Assembly: GCF_003258945.1 (NCBI RefSeq)
Contig: NZ_QLIX01000012.1
Location: 78,598 to 142,597, forward strand
DNA length: 64,000 nt
Source of the DNA: Roseicella frigidaeris
GTDB taxonomy: Bacteria; Pseudomonadota; Alphaproteobacteria; Acetobacterales; Acetobacteraceae
Reading direction: 5' to 3'
Positions within the stretch are counted from its first letter, which is position 1, and the number at the start of each line of letters is the position of its first letter. The translations under genes were made by a program, and so were the position numbers. The notes beneath the pieces were generated by a model, which did no database searches, was not told the DNA's origin, and worked only from the letters and a program-made list of their open reading frames with translations. Of the stretch, positions 18,339 to 26,694 are shown piece after piece.

Positions 18339-19684
18339 GCGCCGCGGCGACCGAGCCCGGCCCGCCCTCGGCCAGCCATGCCGGGGTGATCGGCCTGGTC
18401 GCCGATCCGGTGCTGGGGCGCCCGGCCAGCCGGCGCTGGTGGATCGCCTTCCTCCTCGCCGGCCTCGTCACGCTCGGCTTCCTCGGCTGCATCACCTGGG
18501 TGCTGGTCGCCGGCATCGGCCTCTACGGCAACAACACCACCGTGGTCTGGGGCTTCCCGATCGCCAACTATGTCTGGTGGATCGGCATCGGCAATGCGGG
18601 GACGCTGATCTCCGCCCTGCTGCTGCTGACGCGCCAGCCCTGGCGCGCCGCCATCAACCGCTTCGCCGAGGCGATGACGCTGTTCGCCGCCAGCATCGCC
18701 GGCCTCTTCCCGATCCTGCATCTCGGCCGGCCCTACCGCGCCTATTGGCTGGCGCCCTACCCGAACAGCATGGAGCTCTGGCCGCAATGGCGGAGCGCCC
18801 TGGTCTGGGATTTCGCGGCCATCGCCAGCTACCTGATCTTCTCCTTCCTCTTCTGGTATCTCGGCCTGATCCCCGACCTCGCCACGCTGCGGGACCGCGC
18901 GCGGTCCCGCGGGGCGCGCCTCGCCTATGGGGTGCTGGCCTTCGGCTGGCGCGGCTCGGCGCGGCATTGGCAGCGGCATGACGCGGTCTATCGGGCGATG
19001 GCCGCGCTCGCCGTGCCGCTCGTCGTCTCGGTGCATAGCGTGGTCGGGCTCGATTTCGCCGCCAGCCTGATGCCGGGCTGGCAGGAATCGATCTTCCCGC
19101 CCTATTTCGTCGTCGGCGCGCTGTTCTCGGGCTTCGCCATGGTGGTGACGCTGGCGGTGATCCTGCGCTGGGGGCTCGGCCTGCAGGCGCTGATCACCGA
19201 CCGGCATTTCGACGCCATGGGCAAGGTCATCCTCGCCGCCGCCTGGGTGATGAGCCTGTCCTACCTGACCGAGTGGTTCATGGCCTGGTATGGCGGCGAC
19301 CCCGCCGAACGCGGCGTGCTGCGCTTCCAGTTCACCGGCCCCTATGCCCCGCTCTATGCGGCGATGCTCGCCTGCAACCTGCTGGCGCCGCAGCTCCTCT
19401 GGTGGCGGCGGCTGCGCACCAACCTGCCCGTCCTCCTCGGCGTCGCGGTGCTGGTCAATGTCGGCATGTGGCTGGAGCGCATCCTCATCATCTGGAACAC
19501 GCTCTCGCATGGCTACCTGCCCAGCATGCGGCGCCTCTTCCAGCCGACGCTGTGGGACTGGCTGACGCTTGCCACCTCCTTCGGCCTCTTCGCCCTCCTG
19601 TTCCTGTGCTTCGTGCGGCTGCTGCCGGCGGTGGCGATGCATGACGTGAACAAGCAGCGGCACGAGCAGGGAGGGGCGGCATGA
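18335..19684 (+). CDS. actC: ActC, NrfD-type quinol-binding membrane subunit
   Basis: 449 residues with about ten hydrophobic helices, of the NrfD/PsrC family. ActC and ActF form the membrane quinol-oxidising core of alternative complex III and are thought to be involved in proton movement. Recognisable blocks include WWIGIGNAGTLISALLLLTRQPWR, LFPILHLGRPYRAYW and YLTEWFMAWYGG. The start is the ATG of an ATGA overlap with actB. A soluble N-terminal tail of about 30 residues precedes the first helix. Order and family leave little doubt. Confidence 0.92.
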   Translation: MSAAATEPGPPSASHAGVIGLVADPVLGRPASRRWWIAFLLAGLVTLGFLGCITWVLVAGIGLYGNNTTVVWGFPIANYVWWIGIGNAGTLISALLLLTRQPWRAAINRFAEAMTLFAASIAGLFPILHLGRPYRAYWLAPYPNSMELWPQWRSALVWDFAAIASYLIFSFLFWYLGLIPDLATLRDRARSRGARLAYGVLAFGWRGSARHWQRHDAVYRAMAALAVPLVVSVHSVVGLDFAASLMPGWQESIFPPYFVVGALFSGFAMVVTLAVILRWGLGLQALITDRHFDAMGKVILAAAWVMSLSYLTEWFMAWYGGDPAERGVLRFQFTGPYAPLYAAMLACNLLAPQLLWWRRLRTNLPVLLGVAVLVNVGMWLERILIIWNTLSHGYLPSMRRLFQPTLWDWLTLATSFGLFALLFLCFVRLLPAVAMHDVNKQRHEQGGAA

Positions 19685-20202
19685 GCGCGGCGCCGCTGCT
19701 GCTGGCCGAGTTCCGCGACCCGGCGACGCTGCTCGATGCCGCGCGGCGCGCCCGCGACGCCGGCTGGCGGGACATCGACGCGCATGTCCCCTTCGCCATC
19801 GAGGGTCTGCCCGAGGCGCTCGGCCTGCCACCGACGCGGCTGCGCCTGGGGATGCTGGGGGGCGGCCTCGCCGGCTTCCTCCTCGCCTATGGCCTGCAAT
19901 GGTACAGCGCGGTCCTTGCCTATCCGCTCGATTCCGGCGGCAGGCCGCTGCATAGCTGGCCAGCCTTCCTGGTGCCGGCCTTCGAGGCGATGGTGCTCGG
20001 CGCCGTCCTCGCCGGGGTGGTCGGCTTCCTCCTCGCCACCGGCCTGCCGCGGCTGCACCATCCGGTCTTCGCCGCGCATGGCTTCGAGCGCGCCAGCCAG
20101 GACCGCTTCTTCCTCGCCATCGCCGATCCGGCGGTGGACGCGGCGCGCCTCGCCGCGCTGCTCGACGGGCTCGGGCCGCTCTCGATCCGCGAGGTTGGAT
20201 GA
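19681..20202 (+). CDS. actD: ActD (DUF3341) membrane subunit
   Basis: 173 residues of the DUF3341 family. An N-terminal soluble part (LLAEFRDPATLLDAARRARDAG, DIDAHVPFAIEGLPEALGLPPTRL) is followed by two membrane helices (residues about 57-78 and 100-122) and a short cytoplasmic tail. This is the standard architecture of ActD, a structural subunit of alternative complex III. ATGA overlaps link it to actC upstream and actE downstream. Confidence 0.9.
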   Translation: MSAAPLLLAEFRDPATLLDAARRARDAGWRDIDAHVPFAIEGLPEALGLPPTRLRLGMLGGGLAGFLLAYGLQWYSAVLAYPLDSGGRPLHSWPAFLVPAFEAMVLGAVLAGVVGFLLATGLPRLHHPVFAAHGFERASQDRFFLAIADPAVDAARLAALLDGLGPLSIREVG

Positions 20203-20759
20203 GGCGCGCGGCGATCCTGCTGCTGCCGCTCGCCCTCCTCGCCTGCCGGCAGGAGATGGCGCAGCAGCGCCGGCTCGCCACCGAGGGGACGTCCACCCTC
20301 TGGCCGGACGGCGCGGCGGCGCGCGCCCCGCCGGAGGGCGTCGTCGCCCAGGGCGCGCTGGCGCGCGGCATCCAGGGCGCGCCGGCGCGCGACATCCAAG
20401 GCGCGCCGGCACGCGACGCCACCATGCCGCCGGCGGTGACGCCGGCCCTGCTGGCACGCGGGCAGGAACGCTACGGCATCTTCTGCGCCCCCTGCCACGG
20501 ACCGGCGGGGGATGGCGACGGCATGATTCCCCGCCGCGGCTTCCCGCGCCCGCCGAGCTACCACGAAGCCCGGCTGCGCGCCGCGCCCGCCGCCTATTTC
20601 TTCCAGGTCATCAGCCAGGGCTATGGCGTCATGTACAGCTATGCGGCACGGGTGGCGCCGGCGGATCGCTGGGCGATCATCGCCTATGTCCGCGCCCTGC
20701 AGCTCGCGCATTCGGTGCCGCTGGCGGCGGTGCCGGATGCGCGGGAGCACCTGCCATGA
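20199..20759 (+). CDS. actE: ActE, monohaem cytochrome c lipoprotein
   Basis: 186 residues. The signal ends in a lipobox (LALLAC), so the mature protein is probably a periplasm-facing lipoprotein. One haem site CAPCH lies at about residue 97, with a Met in GVMYSY as likely sixth ligand. ActE is the peripheral cytochrome of alternative complex III that relays electrons towards the oxidase. The linker between lipobox and haem domain contains a tandem 8-residue repeat (IQGAPARD) encoded by 24-nt units, unusual for the family. It overlaps both neighbours by 4 nt. Confidence 0.9.
   Translation: MRRAAILLLPLALLACRQEMAQQRRLATEGTSTLWPDGAAARAPPEGVVAQGALARGIQGAPARDIQGAPARDATMPPAVTPALLARGQERYGIFCAPCHGPAGDGDGMIPRRGFPRPPSYHEARLRAAPAAYFFQVISQGYGVMYSYAARVAPADRWAIIAYVRALQLAHSVPLAAVPDAREHLP
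20369..20416 (+). repeat. Tandem 24-bp repeat inside actE
   Basis: Two 24-bp units beginning catcca differ at two positions, and a degenerate partial unit precedes them. They are in frame and lengthen the linker between the lipid anchor and the haem domain, so copy-number change would alter linker length without breaking the frame. Confidence 0.75.
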
Positions 20760-21820
20760 GCCCGATCGGGCGGCTCGGCGCCGGGGCCGGGCGGCTCTGT
20801 CTGGCCGGGCTCGCCGCGGCGGCGCTGCTCGTCGCCTGGGGTCTCGCCGCGCCGCGCCTCGCCCTCGCCGGCCTGCTGGCCGGGCTGCTCTTCTGGCTCG
20901 GCATCGCCCTCGGCGCCTATGCCCTGCTGGCGGTGCACGCGCTGACCGGCGGGCGGTGGCTGGCGCCCTGCGCCCCGGTGCTGGCGCCGGCGGCCGCGAC
21001 CCTGCCGGTCTTCGCCCTTCTCGCGCTGCCGCTGCTGCTGGCGCCGGCCGCAATCTGGCCCTGGGTCGCCGACCCGGCGGCCGCGCCGCAGCCGGATGTG
21101 GCGCGCTGGTACCTGAACCTGACCGGCTTCGCCCTGCGCGGCATCCTGGCGCTGGCCGGCTGGAGCCTGTTCGGCCTGCTGCTGGCCGGCCAGGGGCGCG
21201 GGCGGCGGCCGGCGCTCGGCGCGGCGGCGCTGATCTTCCATGGCGTCGCGGTGAGCCTGCTCGGCCTCGACTGGGTGCTCTCCCTCGCCCCGGGCTTCCG
21301 CTCCACCGCCTTCGGCCTGTGGCTCGGCCTGCTGCAACTCCTCTCGGCGCTGGCGCTCTGCGCGGCGCTGCGGGCGGCACCGGCGGGCGATGCGGGCAAG
21401 GCCGGCGACTTGGCCCGGCTGCTGCTGGCCGCGGCGCTCGGCGCCGCCTATCTCGGCTTCGCCCAGTACCTCGTCGCCTGGTACGGCAACCTGCCGGAGA
21501 AGGCGGCGTGGTACCTGCAGCGCGCGGCGCTGCCCTGGCGCCCGATCGAGTATGGCGCGCTCGGCCTCGCCGCCATCCTGCCGGTCCTGGCGCTGCTGCC
21601 CGCGACGGCCCGCCGCAGCCCGCGCTGCCTGGCCTGGGTGGGCGCCGGCGTGCTCCTCGGGGTGCTGCTGCACATCCTCTGGCTGGTCGGGCCGCCCTTC
21701 GGGCCCTGGGCCTCCCTCTCCGGCCTGCTCGGCAGCCTGGCCGTGGGTGGGATCTGGGCCGGCCTCGCCGGCGGCCCCTTCGCCGCCCGGCTGCGCCGGG
21801 AGGTGCCGCATGGCGCCTGA
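20756..21820 (+). CDS. actF: ActF membrane subunit
   Basis: 354 residues with roughly ten hydrophobic segments and few charges. It occupies the position of ActF, the second NrfD-related membrane subunit. Features such as GLDWVLSLAPGFRSTAFG and FAQYLVAWYGNLPEKAAWYLQR agree with ActF, in which a similar WYGN-type loop recurs. At 354 residues it is somewhat shorter than many ActF. It begins at an ATGA overlap with actE and ends inside the start of the next gene (11-nt overlap). Confidence 0.88.
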   Translation: MSPIGRLGAGAGRLCLAGLAAAALLVAWGLAAPRLALAGLLAGLLFWLGIALGAYALLAVHALTGGRWLAPCAPVLAPAAATLPVFALLALPLLLAPAAIWPWVADPAAAPQPDVARWYLNLTGFALRGILALAGWSLFGLLLAGQGRGRRPALGAAALIFHGVAVSLLGLDWVLSLAPGFRSTAFGLWLGLLQLLSALALCAALRAAPAGDAGKAGDLARLLLAAALGAAYLGFAQYLVAWYGNLPEKAAWYLQRAALPWRPIEYGALGLAAILPVLALLPATARRSPRCLAWVGAGVLLGVLLHILWLVGPPFGPWASLSGLLGSLAVGGIWAGLAGGPFAARLRREVPHGA

Positions 21821-22196
21821 GACGCGGCCGACGGCGCGGCGGCAAACGCAGGACATCCGGTCCTGGATCGTGGTCGCGATCGGCCTCGGCACCTTCGGGC
21901 TGGTGGCGGCGGTGCTCGGACTCTCCTGGCTCTTCGCGCGGAGCCTGGACCTCGCCGGGCCCAGCGCCCTGCCGCCGACCGCCTTCCCGCCGCCCGCCTT
22001 GCAGAGCGATCCGGCCGGCGAGCTGCGCGACTACCAGGCGGCGCAGCGGGCCCGGCTCTCGGCCTATGGCTGGGCGGACCGGGCGGCCGGGCAGGTGCGC
22101 ATCCCGGTCGCGCGCGCCATGGCCATGATCGCCGCCCGGGGCGCCGCCGCCTACGACCCGCCCGACCCGCCACGCTGGCCGGAGCTGCAACGATGA
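21810..22196 (+). CDS. Single-helix membrane protein of the ACIII-oxidase operon
   Basis: 128 residues. An N-terminal cytoplasmic stretch, one membrane helix (residues about 19-42), and a soluble outer part containing LSAYGWADRAAGQVRIPVARAMAMIAARG. That last block recurs in small proteins found next to SCO and oxidase genes. It could be an ActG-like accessory subunit or an oxidase assembly factor; I cannot decide which. It overlaps actF by 11 nt and the SCO gene by 4 nt, which points to fixed stoichiometry with the complex. Confidence 0.75.
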   Translation: MAPETRPTARRQTQDIRSWIVVAIGLGTFGLVAAVLGLSWLFARSLDLAGPSALPPTAFPPPALQSDPAGELRDYQAAQRARLSAYGWADRAAGQVRIPVARAMAMIAARGAAAYDPPDPPRWPELQR

Positions 22197-22936
22197 GGCG
22201 GCGGGGCGTCCTGACGCTCGCCGCGCTCGGACCCGCCGCGGCGGCCGGGGCGGAGGCGCCCGTCGCCGAGCCGCCGCCGGGCGCGGCCCTGCCGCTCGAT
22301 CTCCGCCTGCGCGACGCGGCGGGCCATGGCCTGACCCCGGGCGAGGCGCTGGACGGCCTGCCGGCGCTCTTCGCCTTCGCCGACTACGACTGCGCGGCGC
22401 TCTGCGGCACGGCGCTCGGCCTCGCAGCCGCGACCCTGCCGGGCACCGGGCTGCGTCCGGGCCGCGACTACCGGCTGGTGGTGCTCGGCCTCGATCCCGA
22501 TGACGGCCCGGCCAAGGCGGCGGCGATGCGGCGCGCCTGGCTGGGCGAGGGCACGGCGCTGGCCGAGACCGCGCGCTTCCTGGCCGGCCCGGCGACGGCG
22601 CTGGCGCGGGCCGAGGCGGCGCTGGGCTACCGCGCCCTGCGGCAGGGGGATGCGATCCTGCATCCGCTCGCCCTCTTCGCCCTGCGGGCGGATGGCGGGC
22701 TGGCGGCCATGCTGCCGGAACTCGGCACGACGCCGGCGGCGCTGCGATCGGCGTTGCAGGCCGCGGCGCGGCCCAACGGGATGGGCGTGATCGAGCGGGT
22801 GGAGCTGCTCTGCCAGGGCCTTGCCGCCGGCCATGCCGGGGCCGTGCAGGGCGCGCTGGCCTTCGGCGGCGTCTCGACGCTCGCCCTGCTCGGCGGCGGC
22901 CTGCTGCTGTTGCGGCGGCGGGAGCGGCGGGCGTGA
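22193..22936 (+). CDS. SCO1/SenC-type copper chaperone
   Basis: Thioredoxin-fold copper chaperone that metallates the CuA centre of the oxidase. 247 residues: a short signal/anchor, then the SCO domain with the CXXXC copper pair (C67, C71 in DCAALC) and the third ligand His near residue 157 (ILHPLALF). An unusual feature is a second membrane helix at the C-terminus (GVSTLALLGGGLLLL) followed by an Arg-rich tail. ATGA overlap with the gene before, GTGA overlap with the CuA subunit gene after, consistent with its job. Confidence 0.9.
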   Translation: MRRRGVLTLAALGPAAAAGAEAPVAEPPPGAALPLDLRLRDAAGHGLTPGEALDGLPALFAFADYDCAALCGTALGLAAATLPGTGLRPGRDYRLVVLGLDPDDGPAKAAAMRRAWLGEGTALAETARFLAGPATALARAEAALGYRALRQGDAILHPLALFALRADGGLAAMLPELGTTPAALRSALQAAARPNGMGVIERVELLCQGLAAGHAGAVQGALAFGGVSTLALLGGGLLLLRRRERRA

Positions 22937-23871
22937 GCCGCCTCACGCTCTGGCCGGTCGCGGCCTCCGAGCAGGCGGTGCGCATCGATGCGCTCTTCGC
23001 CGGGCTGCTGGTCCTGGCCGGCGTGATCCTGGTGCTGGTGGGCGGCCTGATGCTGGTCTTCTGCGCCCGGTATCGCCGCGGCTCGCGGGCCCGGCGCGGC
23101 GAGCTGCCGAAGATCCTGCGCCGCGATGTCGAGATCGGCTGGACGGCGGGGACGCTGTTCCTCGCCCTCTTCCTGTTCTGGTGGGCTAGCAGCCTGGCGC
23201 TGCGGGGCAACGAGGCGCCGCCGGACGCCCTCGAGATCCATGTCGTCGCCAAGCAGTGGATGTGGAAGACCCGGCATCCGGGCGGGGCGCGGGAGATCGA
23301 TGCGCTGCACGTGCCGCGTGGCGAGGCGGTGCGGCTGGTGATGACGGCGCAGGATGTCATCCACAGCTTCTACGTGCCGGCCTTCCGCCTGAAACAGGAC
23401 GTGCTGCCCGGCCGCTTCACCGAGATGTGGTTCCGGGCGACCCGCACCGGCGCCTACCCGCTGTTCTGCGCCGAATTCTGTGGCACCCAGCATTCGCATA
23501 TGGGCGGCACGGTGACGGTCATGGAGCCCGAGGACTATGCGCGCTGGGTCGCCGCCCAGCCGCAGGAGCAGGACCTGCCCGGGGAGGGCGCGGCCCTCTT
23601 CACGGCGCTCGGCTGCGCCGGCTGCCACGCGCCCTCGGCGGCGGTGCATGCGCCGCGGCTCGAAGGCCTCTATGGCCGCCCGGTGCAACTGGCCGACGGG
23701 CAACGGGTGCAGGCCGACGCGGCCTATCTGCGGGATTCGATCCTGCAGCCGAAGCGGGCGGTGGTGGCGGGCTACGAGCCGATCATGCCCGCCTTCGAGG
23801 GGCTGGTGGACGAGGCGGACCTGCAGCGGCTCGTCGCCTACATCCAATCCCTCGGGGAGGCACGGCGATGA
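22933..23871 (+). CDS. coxB: caa3 oxidase subunit II with fused cytochrome c
   Basis: 312 residues, GTG start. Two membrane helices (about 20-45 and 70-90) precede the cupredoxin domain. CuA ligands are all visible: H144, C179, E181 (backbone), C183, H187 and M190 in [14 protein letters not shown]-terminal haem-c domain follows with CAGCH at 228-232 and M285 as probable sixth ligand, which defines the caa3 type. It takes electrons from a soluble or ACIII-bound cytochrome. It overlaps SCO and coxA by 4 nt each. Confidence 0.95.
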   Translation: MSRLTLWPVAASEQAVRIDALFAGLLVLAGVILVLVGGLMLVFCARYRRGSRARRGELPKILRRDVEIGWTAGTLFLALFLFWWASSLALRGNEAPPDALEIHVVAKQWMWKTRHPGGAREIDALHVPRGEAVRLVMTAQDVIHSFYVPAFRLKQDVLPGRFTEMWFRATRTGAYPLFCAEFCGTQHSHMGGTVTVMEPEDYARWVAAQPQEQDLPGEGAALFTALGCAGCHAPSAAVHAPRLEGLYGRPVQLADGQRVQADAAYLRDSILQPKRAVVAGYEPIMPAFEGLVDEADLQRLVAYIQSLGEARR

Positions 23872-25550
23872 GCGAGGCCCTGGTGCAACGTGACATCCCC
23901 GATGCGCCGGCGCCCGGGGAGAGCTACCTGACGGCCGGGACCGGCCTCGCCTCCTGGCTGCTGACCACCGATCACAAGCGGATCGCCCTGCTCTACATGG
24001 CGGCGATCACCTTCTTCTTCTTCCTCGGCGGCGCCGGCGCGGTGGCGATGCGGATCGAGCTGTTCACGCCGCAGGCCGACCTGCTCTCGGACGATGCCTA
24101 CAACCGCGCCTTCACCTTCCATGGCGTGCTCATGGTGTGGTTCTTCCTGCTGCCCTCGATCCCGAACATCCTCGGCAATTTCCTGCTGCCGCTGATGATC
24201 GGGGCGCAGGACCTCGCCTTCCCGCGCCTGAACCTGCTGAGCTGGTACATCTTCATCACCGCCGGCGGGCTGGCAATCTATACGCTGCTCGCCGGCGGGG
24301 TCGATACGGGCTGGACCTTCTACACGCCGCTCTCGACCGCCTTCGCCAACGGGCATGTCCTGGCGGCGGCGGCGGCCGTGTTCATCGCCGGCTTCTCGAC
24401 CATCGCCACCGCCGTCAACTTCATCGCCACCGTGCACCTGCTGCGGGCGCCGGGCATGACCTGGTTCCGCCTGCCGCTCTTCGTCTGGGCGATCTACGCG
24501 ACCAGCATCGTCATGGTGCTGGCGACGCCGGTGCTGGCCATGGTGCTGCTGCTGATCTTCGCCGAGCGGGCCTTCGGCATCCCGATCTTCGACCCGCTGC
24601 GCGGCGGCGACCCGATCCTGTTCCAGCACCTGTTCTGGTTCTACAGCCACCCCGCCGTCTACATCATGGTCCTGCCGTCCTTCGGGGTGATCTCGGAGTT
24701 GATCGCCTGCTACGCGCGGCGCCGGGTCTTCGGCTATTCCTTCATGGTCTACGCCATCCTCTGGATCGCGCTGGTCGGCTTCCTGGTCTGGGGGCACCAC
24801 ATGTTCGTCTCCGGCCAGTCGATGCTGGCCAACCTCGCCTTCTCCTTCCTCTCCTTCGTCGTCGCCGTGCCCTCGGCGATCAAGGTCTTCAACTGGACCG
24901 CCACGCTCTATCGCGGCCAGATCATCTTCGACGCGCCGATGATCTATGCGCTCGGCTTCGTCGGCCTGTTCACCATCGGCGGGCTGACCGGCCTGTTCCT
25001 GGCCTCGATCCCGGTCGACGTGCACGTGACGGACACCTATTTCGTCGTCGCGCATTTCCACTACATCATGGTCGGCGGCGCGGTCTCGGCGCTCTATGGC
25101 GGGCTGGCCTTCTGGTGGCCGAAGATCACCGGCCGGCTCTACCCGGAGGGCTGGGCCCGCTTCGCCGCGGTGATGATGTTCTTCGGCTTCAGCTTCACCT
25201 TCTTCCCCATGTTCGTCATGGGCTTCCTCGGCATGCCGCGGCGCTACCATGTCTATGTGCCGGAGTTCCAGGTCTGGCACGTGCTCGCCTCGTCCGGTGC
25301 CGTCGTGCTCGCCGCCGCCTACCTGCTGCCCATGGGCTACTTCGCCTGGTCGCTGGTCTGGGGAAAGCGCGCCACGGCCAATCCCTGGGAGGCGACGGGC
25401 CTCGAATGGCAGACCGCCTCGCCGCCGCCGGCGGAGAATTTCGCCACCCCGCCGGTCGTGACGCAGGCCCCCTACGACTACCACCCCGAGCATTCTGGCC
25501 CGCCGGCCATCGAGCGGGCGGCGCAGCGCCCGCAGGGGCACCAGCCTTGA
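23868..25550 (+). CDS. coxA: caa3 oxidase catalytic subunit I (A2 type)
   Basis: Haem-copper oxygen reductase, 560 residues, about 12 helices. H85 (low-spin haem), H261 with Y265 (CuB and cross-linked Tyr), H310-H311 (CuB) and the HFHYIMVGG haem pair are present. The D-channel Glu of A1 enzymes is absent. Instead the motif [11 protein letters not shown] has the Tyr-Ser pair (Y259, S260) that defines A2-type enzymes such as Rhodothermus caa3, the known partner of alternative complex III. The start is the ATG of an ATGA overlap; the frame is open upstream. Confidence 0.95.
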   Translation: MSEALVQRDIPDAPAPGESYLTAGTGLASWLLTTDHKRIALLYMAAITFFFFLGGAGAVAMRIELFTPQADLLSDDAYNRAFTFHGVLMVWFFLLPSIPNILGNFLLPLMIGAQDLAFPRLNLLSWYIFITAGGLAIYTLLAGGVDTGWTFYTPLSTAFANGHVLAAAAAVFIAGFSTIATAVNFIATVHLLRAPGMTWFRLPLFVWAIYATSIVMVLATPVLAMVLLLIFAERAFGIPIFDPLRGGDPILFQHLFWFYSHPAVYIMVLPSFGVISELIACYARRRVFGYSFMVYAILWIALVGFLVWGHHMFVSGQSMLANLAFSFLSFVVAVPSAIKVFNWTATLYRGQIIFDAPMIYALGFVGLFTIGGLTGLFLASIPVDVHVTDTYFVVAHFHYIMVGGAVSALYGGLAFWWPKITGRLYPEGWARFAAVMMFFGFSFTFFPMFVMGFLGMPRRYHVYVPEFQVWHVLASSGAVVLAAAYLLPMGYFAWSLVWGKRATANPWEATGLEWQTASPPPAENFATPPVVTQAPYDYHPEHSGPPAIERAAQRPQGHQP

Positions 25551-26188
25551 GCGCCGTCGCCATGCCGGCGACGGCGCTGCGCAAGCCATGGCGCAGCCTG
25601 CGGCGGCAGCGCGAGGCGGCCGGCTTCGGCCTCTGGGTCTTCCTCGGCAGCGAGGTGATGTTCTTCGCCTGCGCGCTGACCGGCTATGCGGTGTACCGCA
25701 CGCTCTGGAACGCGGATTTCCTCGCCGCGGCGCGCGAGACGAACGTGGTCTACGGCACGCTCAACACCGCGATCCTGCTGACGAGCAGCCTGACCATGGC
25801 CGTGGCGGCGGAAGGGGCACGGGCCGGGCTGCGGCGCCTGACGCTGGCCTGCCTCGCCGCCACCATCGCCTTCGGGCTCGCCTTCCTCGTCGTCAAGGGC
25901 TTCGAGTACCGCGAGGACATTGAGAGGCACCTCCTCCCCGGGCCGGGCTTCGCCCTGCCGGCGCCGGCGGCGCAGATCTTCTTCGCCTTCTACTGGCTGC
26001 TGACGGGCGTGCATGCGCTGCACATGACGATCGGCCTCGGCGTCACCGCCACGCTGCTCTGGCAGGCCTGGCGACGCAGCCGCCCGTTGCGCAGCCCCGC
26101 CTTCGAGGTGGCGGGCCTCTACTGGCATTTCGTCGATATCGTCTGGATCTTCCTCTATCCCCTGCTCTACCTCGCGGGGCGGGCATGA
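25547..26188 (+). CDS. coxC: caa3 oxidase subunit III
   Basis: 213 residues, five hydrophobic helices, with typical blocks [14 protein letters not shown] and [20 protein letters not shown]. The TTG chosen here sits in a TTGA overlap with coxA and has AGGGG 8 nt upstream; the in-frame ATG 15 nt later has no clear ribosome site. Subunit III lacks cofactors and stabilises the oxidase. Overlaps the subunit IV gene by 4 nt. Confidence 0.9.
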   Translation: MSAVAMPATALRKPWRSLRRQREAAGFGLWVFLGSEVMFFACALTGYAVYRTLWNADFLAAARETNVVYGTLNTAILLTSSLTMAVAAEGARAGLRRLTLACLAATIAFGLAFLVVKGFEYREDIERHLLPGPGFALPAPAAQIFFAFYWLLTGVHALHMTIGLGVTATLLWQAWRRSRPLRSPAFEVAGLYWHFVDIVWIFLYPLLYLAGRA

Positions 26189-26559
26189 GCGGCCTCGGCG
26201 AGGCGGCGCCGACCGGGGCGGCGGCGATCTGGCGGGGGCGGCTGGCGGTCTGGGCCGCGCTGCTGGCGCTGCTCGGCGCGACCCTGGCCCTTGCCTATGT
26301 CCCGCTGGGGCGCTTCGGCCTCGTCGTCGCGCTCGGGATCGCGGCGGCCAAGGCGCTGCTGGTCGTCCTGCTGTTCATGCATCTCCGCAAGCCGGACCCG
26401 CTGCTCCGTCTCACCGCCTTCGCCTCGCTGGTCTTCGTCGCCTTCCTGCTGACCCTGACCTTCGCCGACGTGCTGACCCGGGCGGCGCCGACACAGCCTG
26501 GCACCGTGCTGCCGCGGAGCGGCCCCGACCTGCCGGCAACGGGGCAGCGCGCCTTTTGA
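26185..26559 (+). CDS. coxD: Oxidase subunit IV (prokaryotic COX4 type)
   Basis: 124 residues with three hydrophobic helices and the pattern ALGIAAAKALLVVLLFMHLRKPDPLLRL, which is the COX4_pro signature. The C-terminal 25 residues are a soluble Pro/Thr-rich tail. It closes the 12-gene respiratory operon; about 135 bp then separates it from a convergent gene. Confidence 0.88.
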   Translation: MSGLGEAAPTGAAAIWRGRLAVWAALLALLGATLALAYVPLGRFGLVVALGIAAAKALLVVLLFMHLRKPDPLLRLTAFASLVFVAFLLTLTFADVLTRAAPTQPGTVLPRSGPDLPATGQRAF

Positions 26560-26694
26560 TACCGCGCGCAGGACGGTTCCACCGGCCTGCGTCTCAAACG
26601 CCGGGCGCCCGTGGGCCCCTTGGCGGCGAATTCCGCGGCTGCTGCCTCGAGGATGCGCCGGCGCGGGGCGAGGGGCCGGCGCCGTCCATCGGCG

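Noticed and set aside
19920..23360. Very long minus-strand frame (over 1100 codons) opposite the act-SCO-cox genes
   Set aside because: Arg/Pro/Ala low-complexity translation across several real genes; not a plausible protein.
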